This document shows, piece after piece, positions 46,201-55,576 of a stretch of DNA of 64,000 bases. The stretch is from the NCBI GenBank assembly GCA_021014325.1, contig CM037463.1, positions 22,266,026 to 22,330,025 of the forward strand, given 5' to 3'. The translations under genes were made by a program, and so were the position numbers. Numbering within the stretch: position 1 is the stretch's first letter; every line of letters starts with the position of its first letter. The notes below the pieces were generated by a model that was not told the DNA's origin, searched no databases, and saw nothing but the letters and a program-made list of their open reading frames with translations. Source of the DNA: Plazaster borealis (Eukaryota > Echinodermata > Asteroidea > Forcipulatida > Labidiasteridae).

Positions 46201-49200
46201 TTTGAGCTTGCACGCATAGGAACGCGTCGGATTGCGACCGCGGCCGTGACATAATTTATCCATGGTCCCTTACTTACAGTTGTGCAATCAGCTTCCACAG
46301 GCATCTCACAGTAAACCTGCTGGACTCATCATAATCTAGGTGGACTCTGTTATTTTGTATCCTGCAACAACCCCGACCTTCCCCATTGCCTTAAAACTCT
46401 ACAGGCACCCTGGTGAAGGCAATGGAACCCCCAAACTCTGTTAATGATAACAGCATGGTACAACTTTGTGAGTCCTTTGTATTGTTGCATTAAAACCCTA
46501 ATACTATCTATTGGTGAACTCTCCTACCCAACTGGCTATTGCTACAAAATCCCACAGGAAACCGTGGAAGCTAAGTCCACAGTACGCAAGCAATGGGGTT
46601 TCCTGATAATACCAGCTGTACAAACAGTACCCATGTACCCAACTGTAGCCTGGAAGGTATGGTACTTTGTGGCAGTCTGTGGTACCAGTGCCAGCTGCAC
46701 AAACAGAAGAAACCCATGCACCCAATGCTAGCCTGGAAGGTATGGTACTTTGTGGCAGTCTGTGGTACCAGTGCCAGCTGCACAAACAGAAGAAACCCAT
46801 GCACCCAATGCTAGCCTAGGTACTTTGTGGCAGTCTGTAGTACCAATGTAAAGGATGGTTTAAATTTGTTTACAAAAAAAAAAATGGCAAAAGTCAATGG
46901 TTTGTCTCTAAGTAGTGTTGAGAAGTCTCAAATTTTGCTTAAAATAAAAATGGCACAACGTCCTACCTCGACCAAAGACGGATCCTGCATCACGACCTGC
47001 TCTCCAGTCACCGCTAGTTCGATCATTGTTGCCATCTAGAAAATTAAAGACGCCAATCAGATTCTTGTCAAGTTAGAGGAGAAATGACATAACACTAACC
47101 CAATTAGCCGTATTTTTGACCGCGTGAGGGCGTATGTGGACCAATTTCACATGATGAAATACAAGTAAACAAAAACGGTTTTGTTTTCATTGTTGTTATT
47201 TTTATGGTTATGTATTTTATCATTGATGCAAGAAAACTACGTACAGGCAATTAAAATAAGATGAAACTGTAATTGTGATGCAAGAAATTCCCTGATGAAA
47301 GCGCCCCCATGCGGTCAAACATATGTTCAATTCATGCGGCGTCCTCAACAGGAACAGCCTCATAGCAAAGAAAAATCTTCCTAGGCAAATGAAACGAATA
47401 AAAGAACTCCTTGTTGGACGAAATTTGATTCCAACTTAATAGAGACCCTCCTTGCATATGACATCACCAGCTCAAACAGTGCCCTCACTGAGGTCAAGGA
47501 AGACATATCATTGGCCGACAGTTGTGCGTGGCGCGTACTTGCGCGAATGTTTCTATTGTTTTAACTCACTGATGCCGGTGTCATAGGGGATTCTGTCACG
47601 TGGAGTGTGTTTCCCCCATACAGTAAATTAACATTGGCTGAAGGAAGTTGATTAAAAAAGGAGCGCTATCAGCAGCTAGCCAATTTTGAGTGCCGGCTAG
47701 AATTTGACAATGCGAGCGTTGTGAGCATATGCTAACCTTTGCTCTGACATTGCGCAAGTATCCAATCAGATCAGGTATTCCCTAGTGTTCCCATTACAAC
47801 TCAAATTTCCAGGGTTGGATGACGCGTGGTTGAGTCTAATATCAATTTTCGTTCCGATTATATTTCATACACAATTATAACCTCGTACTCATAAACACAT
47901 CGCTCTCACCGCACTACTTTTTTCCAGACTGCATGTCTTGCAGTTCCACACACAACAGACCGTCATGCCATTCGTTCGTATTTGTGTCATGCCGTTTGAC
48001 GTTTTGGTGCAATTTTGGGGCTATGGATAGACTGATCTTTTCAAATTAACTAACAAGGTAGAAAAAATAAGTATTTTCAGATAAAAATATTAAATTTTCA
48101 TAGTGGCTTTTGTCTTTTTGGTGAAATTTTTTGCAGGCCGGTGGGCTGTAAAATTTAGCTTAAAGCCGGCCGGCAGGAGTCTGTGCCGGCTACGCCCGAC
48201 CACCGCCGATTGCCATAGCTATAACCCTGGCTATCAGATGAAATTTCTACACAATTTGTTGTTGTATGGGGGGACAGAATCTCCTGCCACACTGGCCTAG
48301 ATGCAAGGGGGTCTATTGGAAAAGATTTGACCGTATCTCACCTTGATGACCAGGACCAGCTACATCCACTCGAATACGCCGTGATCTGATCGTCTGGAGA
48401 GAACAAAACAAAACAATACTCCGTGAAACAACTCATATGCGTACAGTATTAAGTGTGTTCAGGGCTCGAATTCTGGAGAAAAATCCACAAGACCGCATGG
48501 CTTGTAGCTCAAAATGTTTACTGGACCAAAGATCAGAATCAAAATGAGAAAAAACTTACTGATTACTGACAACATGCATTTTACGTGCATTACACAAAAG
48601 ACGGGACCTTTACGTCCCATCCTAAGGACGCAGCAATAATGATTAAGTGATTTGGTTAAGGACACAAGTGTCACGACTGGGACTCGAACCCACACTCTTC
48701 TGATCAGAAACACCAGAGCTCAAGTCCGGTGTTTTTAACCACTCGGCCACGACACGCCAATAAGTCAGTAATGTCCAATTGCTTACCTGGTCATTGAGTG
48801 CCAAAGCTGCCGTCAGAGACTCCAGGTCGTCGACCTCAGCATAGCCGAATCCTTTTAGTCTCTCGCCCTCTCTGGGCAGCCGCACTTGGCTCACCTGTGA
48901 ATATCATAAAACAAAAATGATGACTGCACGAACTACATGTTTGAAACTTTAGTTTTGACCAAGGAACCAACTACGTGTTGGAAAATATAAATTAAAGGCA
49001 AGGAACCAGCCTCGCTACCATGGGCAGCGCGCCATATCGATACCTCTCGTCACTAACCCCTAGAAGGGAAGGACTGAAATTTAACGCTGATTGGATCATC
49101 AAAAGTTACTGCTTTGCGCACACATTTGTTAAAAACATTCGACGCAATACACTTCAAATGAATCATGTTTTTATGTGGTCACCCTAAACTGCGGACAGTT

Positions 49201-52200
49201 AGACGTATCATAAGATCAAAAAAGAATGAGAGGCAGTGTTTCCACACACGTATTTTGGGAGGGCGGGCCGCCCTCCCAAAGCTTAAGGCCGCCCTGCCAA
49301 AGAATTGGCCGCCCTGCTAAAATGATTGGCCGCCCTGCCAAAAAAATGACAAACAGACTATTTTTAGCCTGCATTTAATGCGATCAAACGAGTAACCGAC
49401 GAGCCAAACCCGACTTCCAAACTGCAGCATCGGAATTGCGATCGTTCATTTCAGTATACAAACGTTAAAACACGATGCACACACACAACCACATGGTTCC
49501 TACTGCTGAGTATATCCACCACACACCGCATGTGCATCAGCCCATCAATGTTCGTTCGCCCAACGTCGGCAGGCCATTCAGTAGCGCATACACAACACCA
49601 CGGTCCAAAGTCCAGGCTAACCAACATTCCGCACGCTGCGATTGGCCGTAGATTGTTGTTGATAATTACCATATTCATAAGAGAGCTTGCTAGACTCCAA
49701 CGCAGTACACGTTTACGAGCCGAGAAAGAATTGCCACACAGTGTGCCGCACGACTGCAGATTGGTACAATGTACAGCCTTGAAGGATATTCAAACATTGA
49801 TAACTTTCGCCGATAGAGGGCGATGCGGGGCAAAGTTCATTGAATTTGTTCTCAATGTTTGTTGTTAACGGATCGTTGAATGTCGATGATTTTATTGCAA
49901 ATGAAGTTCTTAACAACGGAACCTTTCAGCACTAATTCATGAAAATGGTTGTTGATGAAAAAAGTATTATTAAGGGCAGAAATTAGGGGATAAGATCGTC
50001 CAAAAACGTGCATGTGTAGGCTATCCGATCACCAGCTTTCTAAAACCCCACACTGTGCGGCATATCATCCCTTTGATGTTTTTGGCGCGGCGCACAAAGT
50101 AAAATGTATAACAAATTGTAGGTTTTGAATTAGTTTTTCAAATAAGGTTGTTCCGCCCGAAATGGATGTTAATTATTCTCCTTAGGTAGTGTCGGTGATT
50201 AGGTGGGCCGGGGATTAATAACTATATTTTTAAGAAAAGGATTATCTCAAGTGTTTTTTTGCTTTCACGTCCGATGACGTCATATACCAATGGGCGCCAT
50301 TTTGATTACGTCATATCGACGGGCGCCATTTTGATTACGTCATGCCGCCCTCCCAAGAAAAAAGTCTGTGGAGAACACTGGAGAGGGGACCAGTTGCTCT
50401 ATGACTTGATGCGTCTTTTGACAGCATGCTTTGCGTAGTCTCTAACACAGAATGGATCAACTGCAGGACTAATTAAAATATCCAATTTATTTGGATAGTT
50501 CAGAGTCACACTTCCAGGGGTTATGATTGAGCAAGGCATTCTCGGAAAGAAACAAAAATGGCGCGTCGAGATCGTAGACCACTGGGAACGAGGTTGGCAA
50601 GGAACTGACTTTGCATTTTTGAGAATAAACAGTAACCTCTTCCTTACCTTACAATCCCTGAGGAAGTTTGTGATGTCATCTTCATCGGCGTCAAACGGGA
50701 TGTTACCCAAGTACACGGTGTACGGAGGTTTATCTGGCAGTTTGGATAAGTCTAGCTCAGCCGGCTGGGCACTGCGGGGGGCCGTCGGCAACGCGGCACG
50801 GCTTGGCAGCGGTTTGGTGTCCAAATAGGACACTTCTGTCATGAATACAGACAAAGACGTATGAGTAATAACACTTCTTGATGCTTCCTTTAACACCAAG
50901 TTCCTTGACGTTGGGGTCACATATTGGTTTTGGTCAGCATAATGCTGATTTATAGGGAAAATTATCAAGGAAGATACTTAAATCACTTTACAAGCCAAAG
51001 TGAACTTAATCACTATACTATCCAGGAACCCCATGGAGAGAAGACAAAGAAGGAAGTTTGAGGAAAAACCCACTCAATCAGATAGGGACTGAAAACCCAA
51101 ACCACATAGTGCCCCCCGGTAGGATTCGAACCAGGGTCCCAGAGGTGGAAGGCAAGGGAAGATACCCTAAATGCCAAAGAGAGGGACTGAAAACCCAAAC
51201 CACATAGTGCCCCCCGATGGGATTCGAACCAGGGTCCCAGAGGTGGAAGGCAAGGGAAGATACCCTAAATGCCAAAGAGAGGGACTGAAAACCCAACCCA
51301 CTAGTGCCCCCCGATGGGATTCGAACCTGGGTCCCAGAGGTGGAAGGCAAGGGAAGATACCACAAACGCCAACCCGACCGCCACAAATGACTTGGTTTAC
51401 GAAATCTCTGAGTATCCTAGTTTGACAGGCTTACCATCTGCTTCATCCGTCTGCTCCGCCCATGACTTGTTATTCATCACATAACTGGTTCCCGGCGCGC
51501 TGGTACCACTGCTGCCATCAGAGAGAAATTCATTCAGATTCAACGTTTTCCCCTTGACACCTTTTCCCTTTTTTCCTTTCTTGGAAGCTGTGGATTTCAT
51601 AAAAATAAAATTAAAATCGAGACGAAAGTTAATCAATGTTTATTGTCCAACTAAATCCAAGTGTGATACATTATTTTTGTATGTTCATATGAGGGGCAAC
51701 TTCACTCTTGGGAACATTTTCCAGCGAATTGACCAACTATTTGAAACCGTTCAACTTCACTGGTTGTGTATGGTGCCACAACAGCGCTAATGACTGCATT
51801 TAAGTGTGTACAGTGTGGACGCATTCACCACATGATGTCATATTGCAGGGTGGCATCTAGTGCATCTATCATTCAAATCTACAGTGGGTGAGATTGAATG
51901 GTCAGAGAGTAGGAGGGTTGACTGTGTAATGAGTAGATGCAATCACTACATGATATCATTGCAGGCTGGCATAGTTTATCTATCATTCAAATCTACAGTG
52001 GATGAGATTGAATGGTCAGAGAGTAGGAGGGTTGACTGTGTAGTGAGTAGACGCATTTAACACATGATATCATATTGCAGGCTGGCATAGTTTACTTTAT
52101 CCATCATTCAAAACTACAGTGGGTGGGATTGAATGATCAGAGAGTAGGAGGGTTGACTGTGTACTGTGTAGATGCATTCACCACATGATGTCATATTGCA

Positions 52201-54717
52201 GGCTGGCACAGTGCATCTATCATTCAAAACCACAGTGGATGACATTGAATGGTCAGACAGTAGCAGGGTTCAGTTTATGTCATGAAGAGAATCATGTATT
52301 TGTAAACAATCTCCTTGAATGACTAGGAAGGGCACCATCGCAAAAGTATCCTAATGATTGCGTCACAATCACAACATCCAACATTTAAAGGTGTGCAAAA
52401 TCTATCAAACGCATTTTTGACTAAAAAACAAAACAAATAGACAACAAAACAAGCAAACACACAGTGCAAACAGGAAGAGTACTATACGTCCACCACTCAT
52501 TATGACAAACAAAATTGATCTTATCTTATCTGGGAAGAATAAGAACTGTAGTCATAAAGAGTGAAAAAGGTGCTGGTTGGATATTCAGCTAAATCAACTT
52601 TTTAAGGTTTTTTTTTTTTTTCTTCATGGCGAGATTGAGAATCAATCCCGATGAAAAATGTATAACTTTTCTCCAGATCTTAGGAAGTGTGTTCAAAAAT
52701 CAAATGATGGTATATTGTGCCATTGATAGTTTTAGCCAGAGGGGTGTCTGGGTGTCTTTTGGACACCCTCTTTTTAATTTGGATACCATGTTTTATCTGT
52801 CATTTACATGTAAATGTATTGTAAGTGAACAATTTGGACACTCGGTATTTAAATTTCCAGCAAATTTGGACACCCTTTTACTGAATCCTGACTTAAACCC
52901 TTGGTGCCATTAGCCTTTTTGAGATATGGTGGACACTATAGGAGTGCACTGTAGGATTTGGGTGTATACAGACAAATTTACCCAAACCAAACAGTGTTAT
53001 ATTAATGTGTCCGCCATATCTCAAAATGGCTTATTGGCATAAATTCCACCTATTGAGGTTCCATGGACAGGGCTGCACATGCTCAGTGACTGAATATTCA
53101 GGACTTTGTGAAATTCAGAATTTATTTCCCTATAAAAAAAAACCCTTGGGGGCCATAAATCAGAATAAGAAAAGGTTATACTATCCATTTAAATGTAGGA
53201 GTAAACTTTTAATATTAAAAGAAATTCTTATTATTTTGGGGGAATGAAAAAGAAACTGGTGGCCACGGGGATCCAAAAGTGGAGCATGTCGTTTGTTAGG
53301 GGCGGGAGGCATTTCACTGAGCTACGTAACAGTGGTAAAAATTCCTGAAATTAAATAAGTTATATAATGTAGGCTCCTCATATTCGTGTCAAAGAGGGAG
53401 CTACATCTGCCGGCTTTAATAGCGTTTAAAAAACTTGGATGATACCGGTAATATATCCTTACAGTTACAGTCCCAAATAAGTTCTATATCCAATTGCCAA
53501 AGTGAAGGATTCAGAAAAACTGGAGCCAGTAGGACCAAACAACAAGTCCTCATCTGAGACAGGGTCAGGTACTCCAATCTATCTAACGACGCTAAGATGT
53601 TAAAGGTATCGTACACATTTGGTAATGACTCAAAACAAATGTTAGCAAAAAAACTTACTTGGTAACAAGCAACGGAGAGCTGTTGATGGTATAAAACATT
53701 GACTCCCTCTGAAGTAACGTAGTTTTTGAGAAAGAGGTAATTTCTCACTAAAATAATAAAAACTTCTTGCAAGATGTTTTTATTCCTATCTGAAAGCGCA
53801 CAAATTTGTACAGGTGTTTTTTCTTTCATCATTTGTTGGGATACACCAAGTGAGAACACTGGTCTTTGACAATTTCCAAACGTGTTCAGTGCCTTTATTT
53901 AAGACAAGTTCAAACAATTTGGTGTGAAGTGAGATAGGACTAGCGGTGCGGACTAGCATGACTAGGAGACAAGGATGTGCATATGATGATATGGGAGGAT
54001 TGACATGAGGCCACACACTACCCAAAAGTCTGTTTAAGGTAAGGGTTGGAGCATGGAGGAAGGAATAGCATGAATGGTTTTTACCTAAAACAAAAATTAA
54101 TGCAATTTGTTTTTACCATGGCTAGTTTATTGCTCCATGGTTTTTACCTGGCACTGGCAGATTAAAAATTCTGAATTCAGATAAACAATTTTTTTTTAAA
54201 ATATTGATTATTGAATTTCACAAATCAAATCCCCGAGGCCGAGGTTTGCTTGTTCTTTGTCTTTTTTCCATATAAGGTGATTGGGCAAATTAAAATATTT
54301 TGATCTGGCAGTGGCATCGCCGTGGCTGCCATCAATCGTGCCTGGCTGCTGGCTTGCTTACCAAAAACTAAACCACCTCACGGCCCGTGAGTGGCCGATC
54401 CGTACATCGTGTGATGTGTGCTGGCCATGCATGCCCGTTCGTCCGTGAGATCCCAAGCATGCATGCCACACAACACCCACATACGTACACACACGCGCAC
54501 CACCGTGGTAAAATTTCAACTCAAATAAAACCCAAACCATTCCAGTCTCACACAAAATACTACATTAAAAAACATTCATGTTAGCTATATTCGTCTTACT
54601 TAGACTCATACTTGATTTACACATCAAGAAAAGGAGGTATAAGTGGTGAAAATTACAAACATCGGGTTAAAATAATCTTGAAGTTTTGCGGGAAACATGC
54701 TCACCTTGGGAAGCCAT
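37220..54717 (-). CDS. EIF4B: Eukaryotic translation initiation factor 4B (15 exons)
   Basis: eIF4B is a cytosolic RNA-binding cofactor that stimulates the eIF4A helicase during ribosome recruitment. Exons from the 5' end: 54705-54717, 51435-51587, 50648-50835, 48787-48894, 48342-48393, 46967-47035, 45557-45713, 45333-45359, 44338-44877, 42692-42763, 41104-41335, 40308-40415, 39141-39532, 38420-38571, 37220-37282. Seen: N-terminal [14 protein letters not shown] and [10 protein letters not shown]; an RRM with VYLGNI (RNP2, about residue 96) and KGFGYAEV (RNP1, about 132); RRIRVDVA; an RGG/DRYG-like region with ten FGG(D/N)R repeats; [29 protein letters not shown]; and the C-terminus [14 protein letters not shown]. 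About 774 residues after allowing for a one-base frameshift in exon 7; human eIF4B is 611. All other phases agree. Confidence 0.95.
37353..37726. repeat. Family A foldback element, copy 4
   Basis: It begins TTAAAGGTATCATACACG and ends CGTGTTCAGTGCCTTTAA. The outer hexamer TTTAAA is present on both sides, consistent with a TTAA target duplication. Confidence 0.88.
37990..38250 (+). repeat. 106-bp tandem repeat
   Basis: Two full copies and a partial one, each with CTGGTTTCCAGCATTCAACT, AACTTTTAAAAAAAGAACG and TCACTCAGGAGTTTTTAAAG. It lies in EIF4B intron 14. Confidence 0.9.
38420..38571 (-). CDS. EIF4B: EIF4B exon 14
   Basis: Acceptor gatgacag. It reads [20 protein letters not shown] and then [17 protein letters not shown], ending YEQPAPT before gtaagt. 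The frame stays open past the donor to about 38258, which would give another C-terminus, but exon 15 has the conserved ending. Confidence 0.88.
38886..39075 (+). repeat. AAGTC-based satellite
   Basis: Units of TCAAGTCAAGCCACAAGTCA with TCTTTGCTC are followed by about 13 pure AAGTC pentamers. It ends about 65 bases from EIF4B exon 13. Confidence 0.95.
39141..39532 (-). CDS. EIF4B: EIF4B exon 13
   Basis: It reads [20 protein letters not shown], a Thr/Pro/Ser stretch, then [19 protein letters not shown] and [18 protein letters not shown]. The pattern APxPKENAWxKR is conserved in eIF4B and is present twice in weaker form. Acceptor at attgcaag; phase requires exon 12 to end in phase 2. Confidence 0.88.
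39664..39692. repeat. Short palindrome, CATGG.AGTAGAA type
   Basis: CATGGCAGTAGAAACTTCTA continues into CCTTCATAG, a weaker member of the family at 6347-6374. Confidence 0.55.
39836..40225 (+). repeat. 17-bp minisatellite in EIF4B intron 12
   Basis: About 22 copies of CCTTGGGTTCCCACAAA with variants ending GCAAA, CTAA or AAAAG. Because 17 is not a multiple of 3 and the unit has no stop, several frames on both strands stay open. Confidence 0.95.
40308..40415 (-). CDS. EIF4B: EIF4B exon 12
   Basis: Acceptor gtatttcag. It reads [20 protein letters not shown] and then [17 protein letters not shown]. Two donors are possible: gtaagg after CCAA (40330) or gtatgc (40308). Only the second leaves phase 2, as exon 13 requires, so it was chosen. 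Confidence 0.7.
41104..41335 (-). CDS. EIF4B: EIF4B exon 11
   Basis: It contains [20 protein letters not shown], the best conserved eIF4B block outside the RRM, preceded by [13 protein letters not shown] and followed by a charged coiled stretch, [20 protein letters not shown]. Confidence 0.95.
41451..41620. repeat. Family B foldback element, copy 5 (internally deleted)
   Basis: It begins TTAAAGGGATTGCATACG and contains GCTGCTGTACTTCTTACCAA, as in copy 1; the central part is missing. Confidence 0.75.
41640..41990. repeat. SINE-like dispersed repeat
   Basis: It contains TTTATAAGGCGCTGATCCAT and GTTCCAAATCATTGGTCC, similar in layout to 42825-43430 and 62450-62590. No coding capacity. Confidence 0.45.
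42093..42457 (+). repeat. tRNA-derived SINE (Leu-type head), full length
   Basis: The head has GGTCGAGCGGAGAAGAGCAC and GGGTTCGAGTCCCGGTCGTG; the body includes GTCCTTCAGATGGGACGTTA; the tail GCGCTTCATAAGAAGCCAC is followed by TATTATTAA. Matches 62595-63037 over its length. Confidence 0.85.
42692..42763 (-). CDS. EIF4B: EIF4B exon 10
   Basis: It reads [20 protein letters not shown] and then EMDS. 72 bases, phase 1 on both sides; donor gtaagg, acceptor aatttcag. Confidence 0.85.
42825..43430 (-). repeat. SINE/LINE 3'-end-like repeats, two copies
   Basis: Two collinear blocks (about 42825-43020 and 43165-43430) carry AATAATACA.TAATGAGG, CACTCAAGGCGCCGTACAAG and AAACAATAAATATACGTTCA. Confidence 0.6.
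43441..43777. repeat. Family G MITE, copy 2
   Basis: It shares CATGTGACCTGTGACATCAC and GCCTGGACTTCCTGCAGGCA with copy 1. In EIF4B intron 9. Confidence 0.8.
44338..44877 (-). CDS. EIF4B: EIF4B exon 9: FGGDRDR repeat region
   Basis: 540 bases, phase 1 on both sides. It reads [20 protein letters not shown], then [20 protein letters not shown], then ten FGG(D/N)R units, ending [14 protein letters not shown]. It corresponds to the vertebrate DRYG self-association region. A 267-codon frame overlapping it (44311-45114) is a shadow caused by the repeat. Confidence 0.93.
45010..45237 (+). repeat. SINE-like repeat
   Basis: It ends AAATGCGCTATATAAGAACT followed by TATTATTATTAA, the same type of tail as 63780-63818. 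In EIF4B intron 8. Confidence 0.6.
45333..45359 (-). CDS. EIF4B: EIF4B exon 8 (27 bp microexon)
   Basis: Acceptor cttatag, donor gtgagt. It reads GSYGGSRNE, phase 1 on both sides, joining into DSFGG of exon 9. Confidence 0.75.
45557..45713 (-). CDS. EIF4B: EIF4B exon 7, with a one-base frameshift
   Basis: The first part reads [20 protein letters not shown] and [15 protein letters not shown]; the last part reads [14 protein letters not shown] in the next frame. The exon is 157 bases, but its neighbours require a multiple of three. The switch falls at the four-base run 45604-45607 (TTTT on the gene strand). Both halves look like genuine DRYG-type sequence, so this is probably an extra base in the assembly or allele. 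Confidence 0.85.
45766..46337. repeat. ~70 bp direct repeats flanking a MITE
   Basis: 45766-45834 and 46270-46337 are near identical (TTACTTACAGTTG..CAATCAG, CTGCTGGACTCATCATAATC) and directly border the element at 45832-46272. Confidence 0.85.
45832..46272. repeat. MITE with GGGACCATGGATAAATTA ends
   Basis: It begins TAAGGGACCATGGATAAATTA less one base and ends TAATTTATCCATGGTCCCTTA in complement. Inside, GAACGCGTTCCTATGCGTG and CACGCATAGGAACGCGT form a second, perfect hairpin (46158-46227). Confidence 0.82.
46618..46820 (+). repeat. 83-bp tandem repeat
   Basis: The unit holds TAGCCTGGAAGGTATGGTAC, TTTGTGGCAGTCTGTGGTAC and AGAAACCCATGCACCCAATG. Two full copies plus partial ends, in EIF4B intron 6. 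Confidence 0.92.
46967..47035 (-). CDS. EIF4B: EIF4B exon 6
   Basis: It reads [20 protein letters not shown] and then FGR. DWRA matches the vertebrate sequence after the RRM. Phase 1 on both sides. Confidence 0.88.
47112..47325. repeat. Foldback element with GACCGCATGGGGGCG-like ends
   Basis: TTTTTGACCGCGTGAGGGCG at the left is mirrored by GCGCCCCCATGCGGTCAAAC at the right. In EIF4B intron 5. Confidence 0.65.
47326..48341 (-). other. EIF4B: EIF4B intron 5 remainder
   Basis: No exon or repeat family was recognised apart from the foldback at its edge. The GGCCGGTGGGCTG...GCCGGCCGGCAGG block near 48136-48177 is GC-rich and partly self-complementary. Confidence 0.4.
48342..48393 (-). CDS. EIF4B: EIF4B exon 5
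   Basis: Acceptor tctctccag. It reads [25 protein letters not shown] closes the RRM and is conserved in eIF4B. Phase 0 in, phase 1 out. Confidence 0.92.
48575..48758 (-). repeat. tRNA-derived SINE (Leu-type head), 3'-truncated
   Basis: Minus strand: GGCGTGTCGTGGCCGAGTGG and GGGTTCGAGTCCCAGTCGTG, then the body. It starts 28 bases beyond the donor of EIF4B exon 4, in the same orientation as the gene. Confidence 0.85.
48787..48894 (-). CDS. EIF4B: EIF4B exon 4: second half of the RRM
   Basis: It reads [20 protein letters not shown], then [24 protein letters not shown] is RNP1. 108 bases, phase 0 on both sides. Confidence 0.95.
49234..50380. mobile_element. Non-autonomous DNA transposon, CAGTGTT ends
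   Basis: It begins CAGTGTTTCCACACACG...TTGGGAGGGCGG and ends CCGCCCTCCCAAG...GTCTGTGGAGAACACTG. GAGAGG flanks it on both sides (49228-49233 and 50381-50386), a likely target duplication. The left end has four GGCCGCCCT..CAAA repeats. One TGACGTCA lies at 50275-50282. No transposase was seen. CAGTG ends suggest a hAT-like origin (inference). A single-ended copy is at 59067-59320. Confidence 0.75.
50648..50835 (-). CDS. EIF4B: EIF4B exon 3: first half of the RRM
   Basis: It reads [20 protein letters not shown], then [20 protein letters not shown] and [22 protein letters not shown] is RNP2; LPTAPR and LPxxPPYT are conserved in eIF4B. Donor gtaagg, acceptor catgacag. Confidence 0.95.
51075..51390 (-). 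repeat. tRNA-like SINE with three 98-bp tandem units
   Basis: GGGACTGAAAACCCAAACC recurs at 51085, 51183 and 51281. Each unit carries GGATTCGAACC.GGGTCCCAG, the complement of a B-box. Related single copies are at 57255 and 59614. Confidence 0.88.
51435..51587 (-). CDS. EIF4B: EIF4B exon 2
   Basis: Acceptor atccacag, donor gtaagc. It reads [20 protein letters not shown], then [17 protein letters not shown] and [13 protein letters not shown]. Matches the vertebrate N-terminus KKGKTISLTDFL...SWADETDD in layout. Confidence 0.93.
51842..52265 (+). repeat. ~115 bp tandem repeat, four copies
   Basis: Each unit has TATCATTCAAATCTACAGTG, GATTGAATGGTCAGAGAGTA and GGAGGGTTGACTGTGTA. Spacing is 114-121 bases. 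In EIF4B intron 1. Confidence 0.92.
52266..53599 (-). other. EIF4B: Part of EIF4B intron 1
   Basis: No exon recognised. TTTGGACACC-like blocks recur around 52750-52870, and TCCGCCATATCTCAAAATGG near 53010 is the complement of a block near 52915 (CTTTTTGAGATATGGTGGAC), giving a small foldback. Confidence 0.45.
53600..53897. repeat. Family A foldback element, copy 5 (deleted)
   Basis: It begins TTAAAGGTATCGTACAC and ends CGTGTTCAGTGCCTTTA; it lacks about 75 internal bases present in copy 4. Confidence 0.82.
54052..54140. repeat. Palindromic CATGGAGGA...TCCATGG region
   Basis: GCATGGAGGAAGGAATAGCAT is followed by two ATGG.TTTTTACC copies and TTGCTCCATGG; a spread-out member of the short palindrome family. 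Confidence 0.45.
54705..54717 (-). CDS. EIF4B: EIF4B exon 1 (start codon)
   Basis: TTCAAGATGGCTTCCCAAG then gtgagc: codes MASQ and one base of the next codon. The context AAGATGG suits a start, and the phase matches exon 2, giving [14 protein letters not shown]. Confidence 0.85.
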
Positions 54718-55239
54718 CTTGAATGTTGGCCACGAATAAGCTTCCCCGGATGTACTTAAACTTGTCCAAGTGTCTTTGCTGTTTTTTGCATTCCCTTAAC
54801 ATTTTTGCCATATCTCCTTGGATTATACATTGATATTTCATAGATATTTACAAATTTAAATGGTTTGATGTATTACATGGCCCATAAATATTTAAGCTAG
54901 ATTTATTTAAATATGTTTTGTTCACTATTCGAAAATGTATTTTTGTAAAACTTTGGACTGGTACAAATTTATGTCACCAATTGACTCCATGCCTTGTGGT
55001 TGCGGGGCGAAGCTAGCTCATTTTTGCCTTGCTGGCTCATCTCTGAACAGATCTTGTGGGATTTGTTTCCAATGTTTGTTAAAAACTAATTAAATAAAGT
55101 CGATATTTTTTAAACTAGGTGTGGAAACCACATTCTGTTTATGCATCTTGAAACCCGAGGAAGTTGCTTTTATCTTCTTTAACTACATCCTTCTCCGTCC
55201 GTCCTGCTGGCTGAGTGGGGTCCCCATGAGGGAGATCTA

Positions 55240-55576
55240 ATAGACCTTGTGACCTTTGTTTACAATAAGCGTGACCTTGTACATTCTTGGGCCTTTCTGG
55301 CAGGCAAGATACTGCACTAGTGATATGGGAAAGTTGACATTTTGTGTCATAATTTCCACATAAATCCAGGAGTTATAAAAGTAACAGCTGAACAAGTTTT
55401 GAGATGTGCCCACTTTCATCATAACAAAATTTGATAAAAATAAGACAGTGCAATCTCCATAGTATTTAAGTTTTTATGGTTTCTTCCCATTGAGCTGTGT
55501 ACAAATCGTGCCTGCAGGAAGTCCAGGCTTGGTGGCTCTTTTGTAAACATGTGATGTTACGGGTCACATCGTCTAT
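55240..55576. repeat. Family G MITE, copy 3 (reverse)
   Basis: It begins ATAGACCTTGTGACCTTTGT and contains ATGCCTGCAGGAAGTCCAGG in complementary form (TGCCTGCAGGAAGTCCAGGC). Confidence 0.82.
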
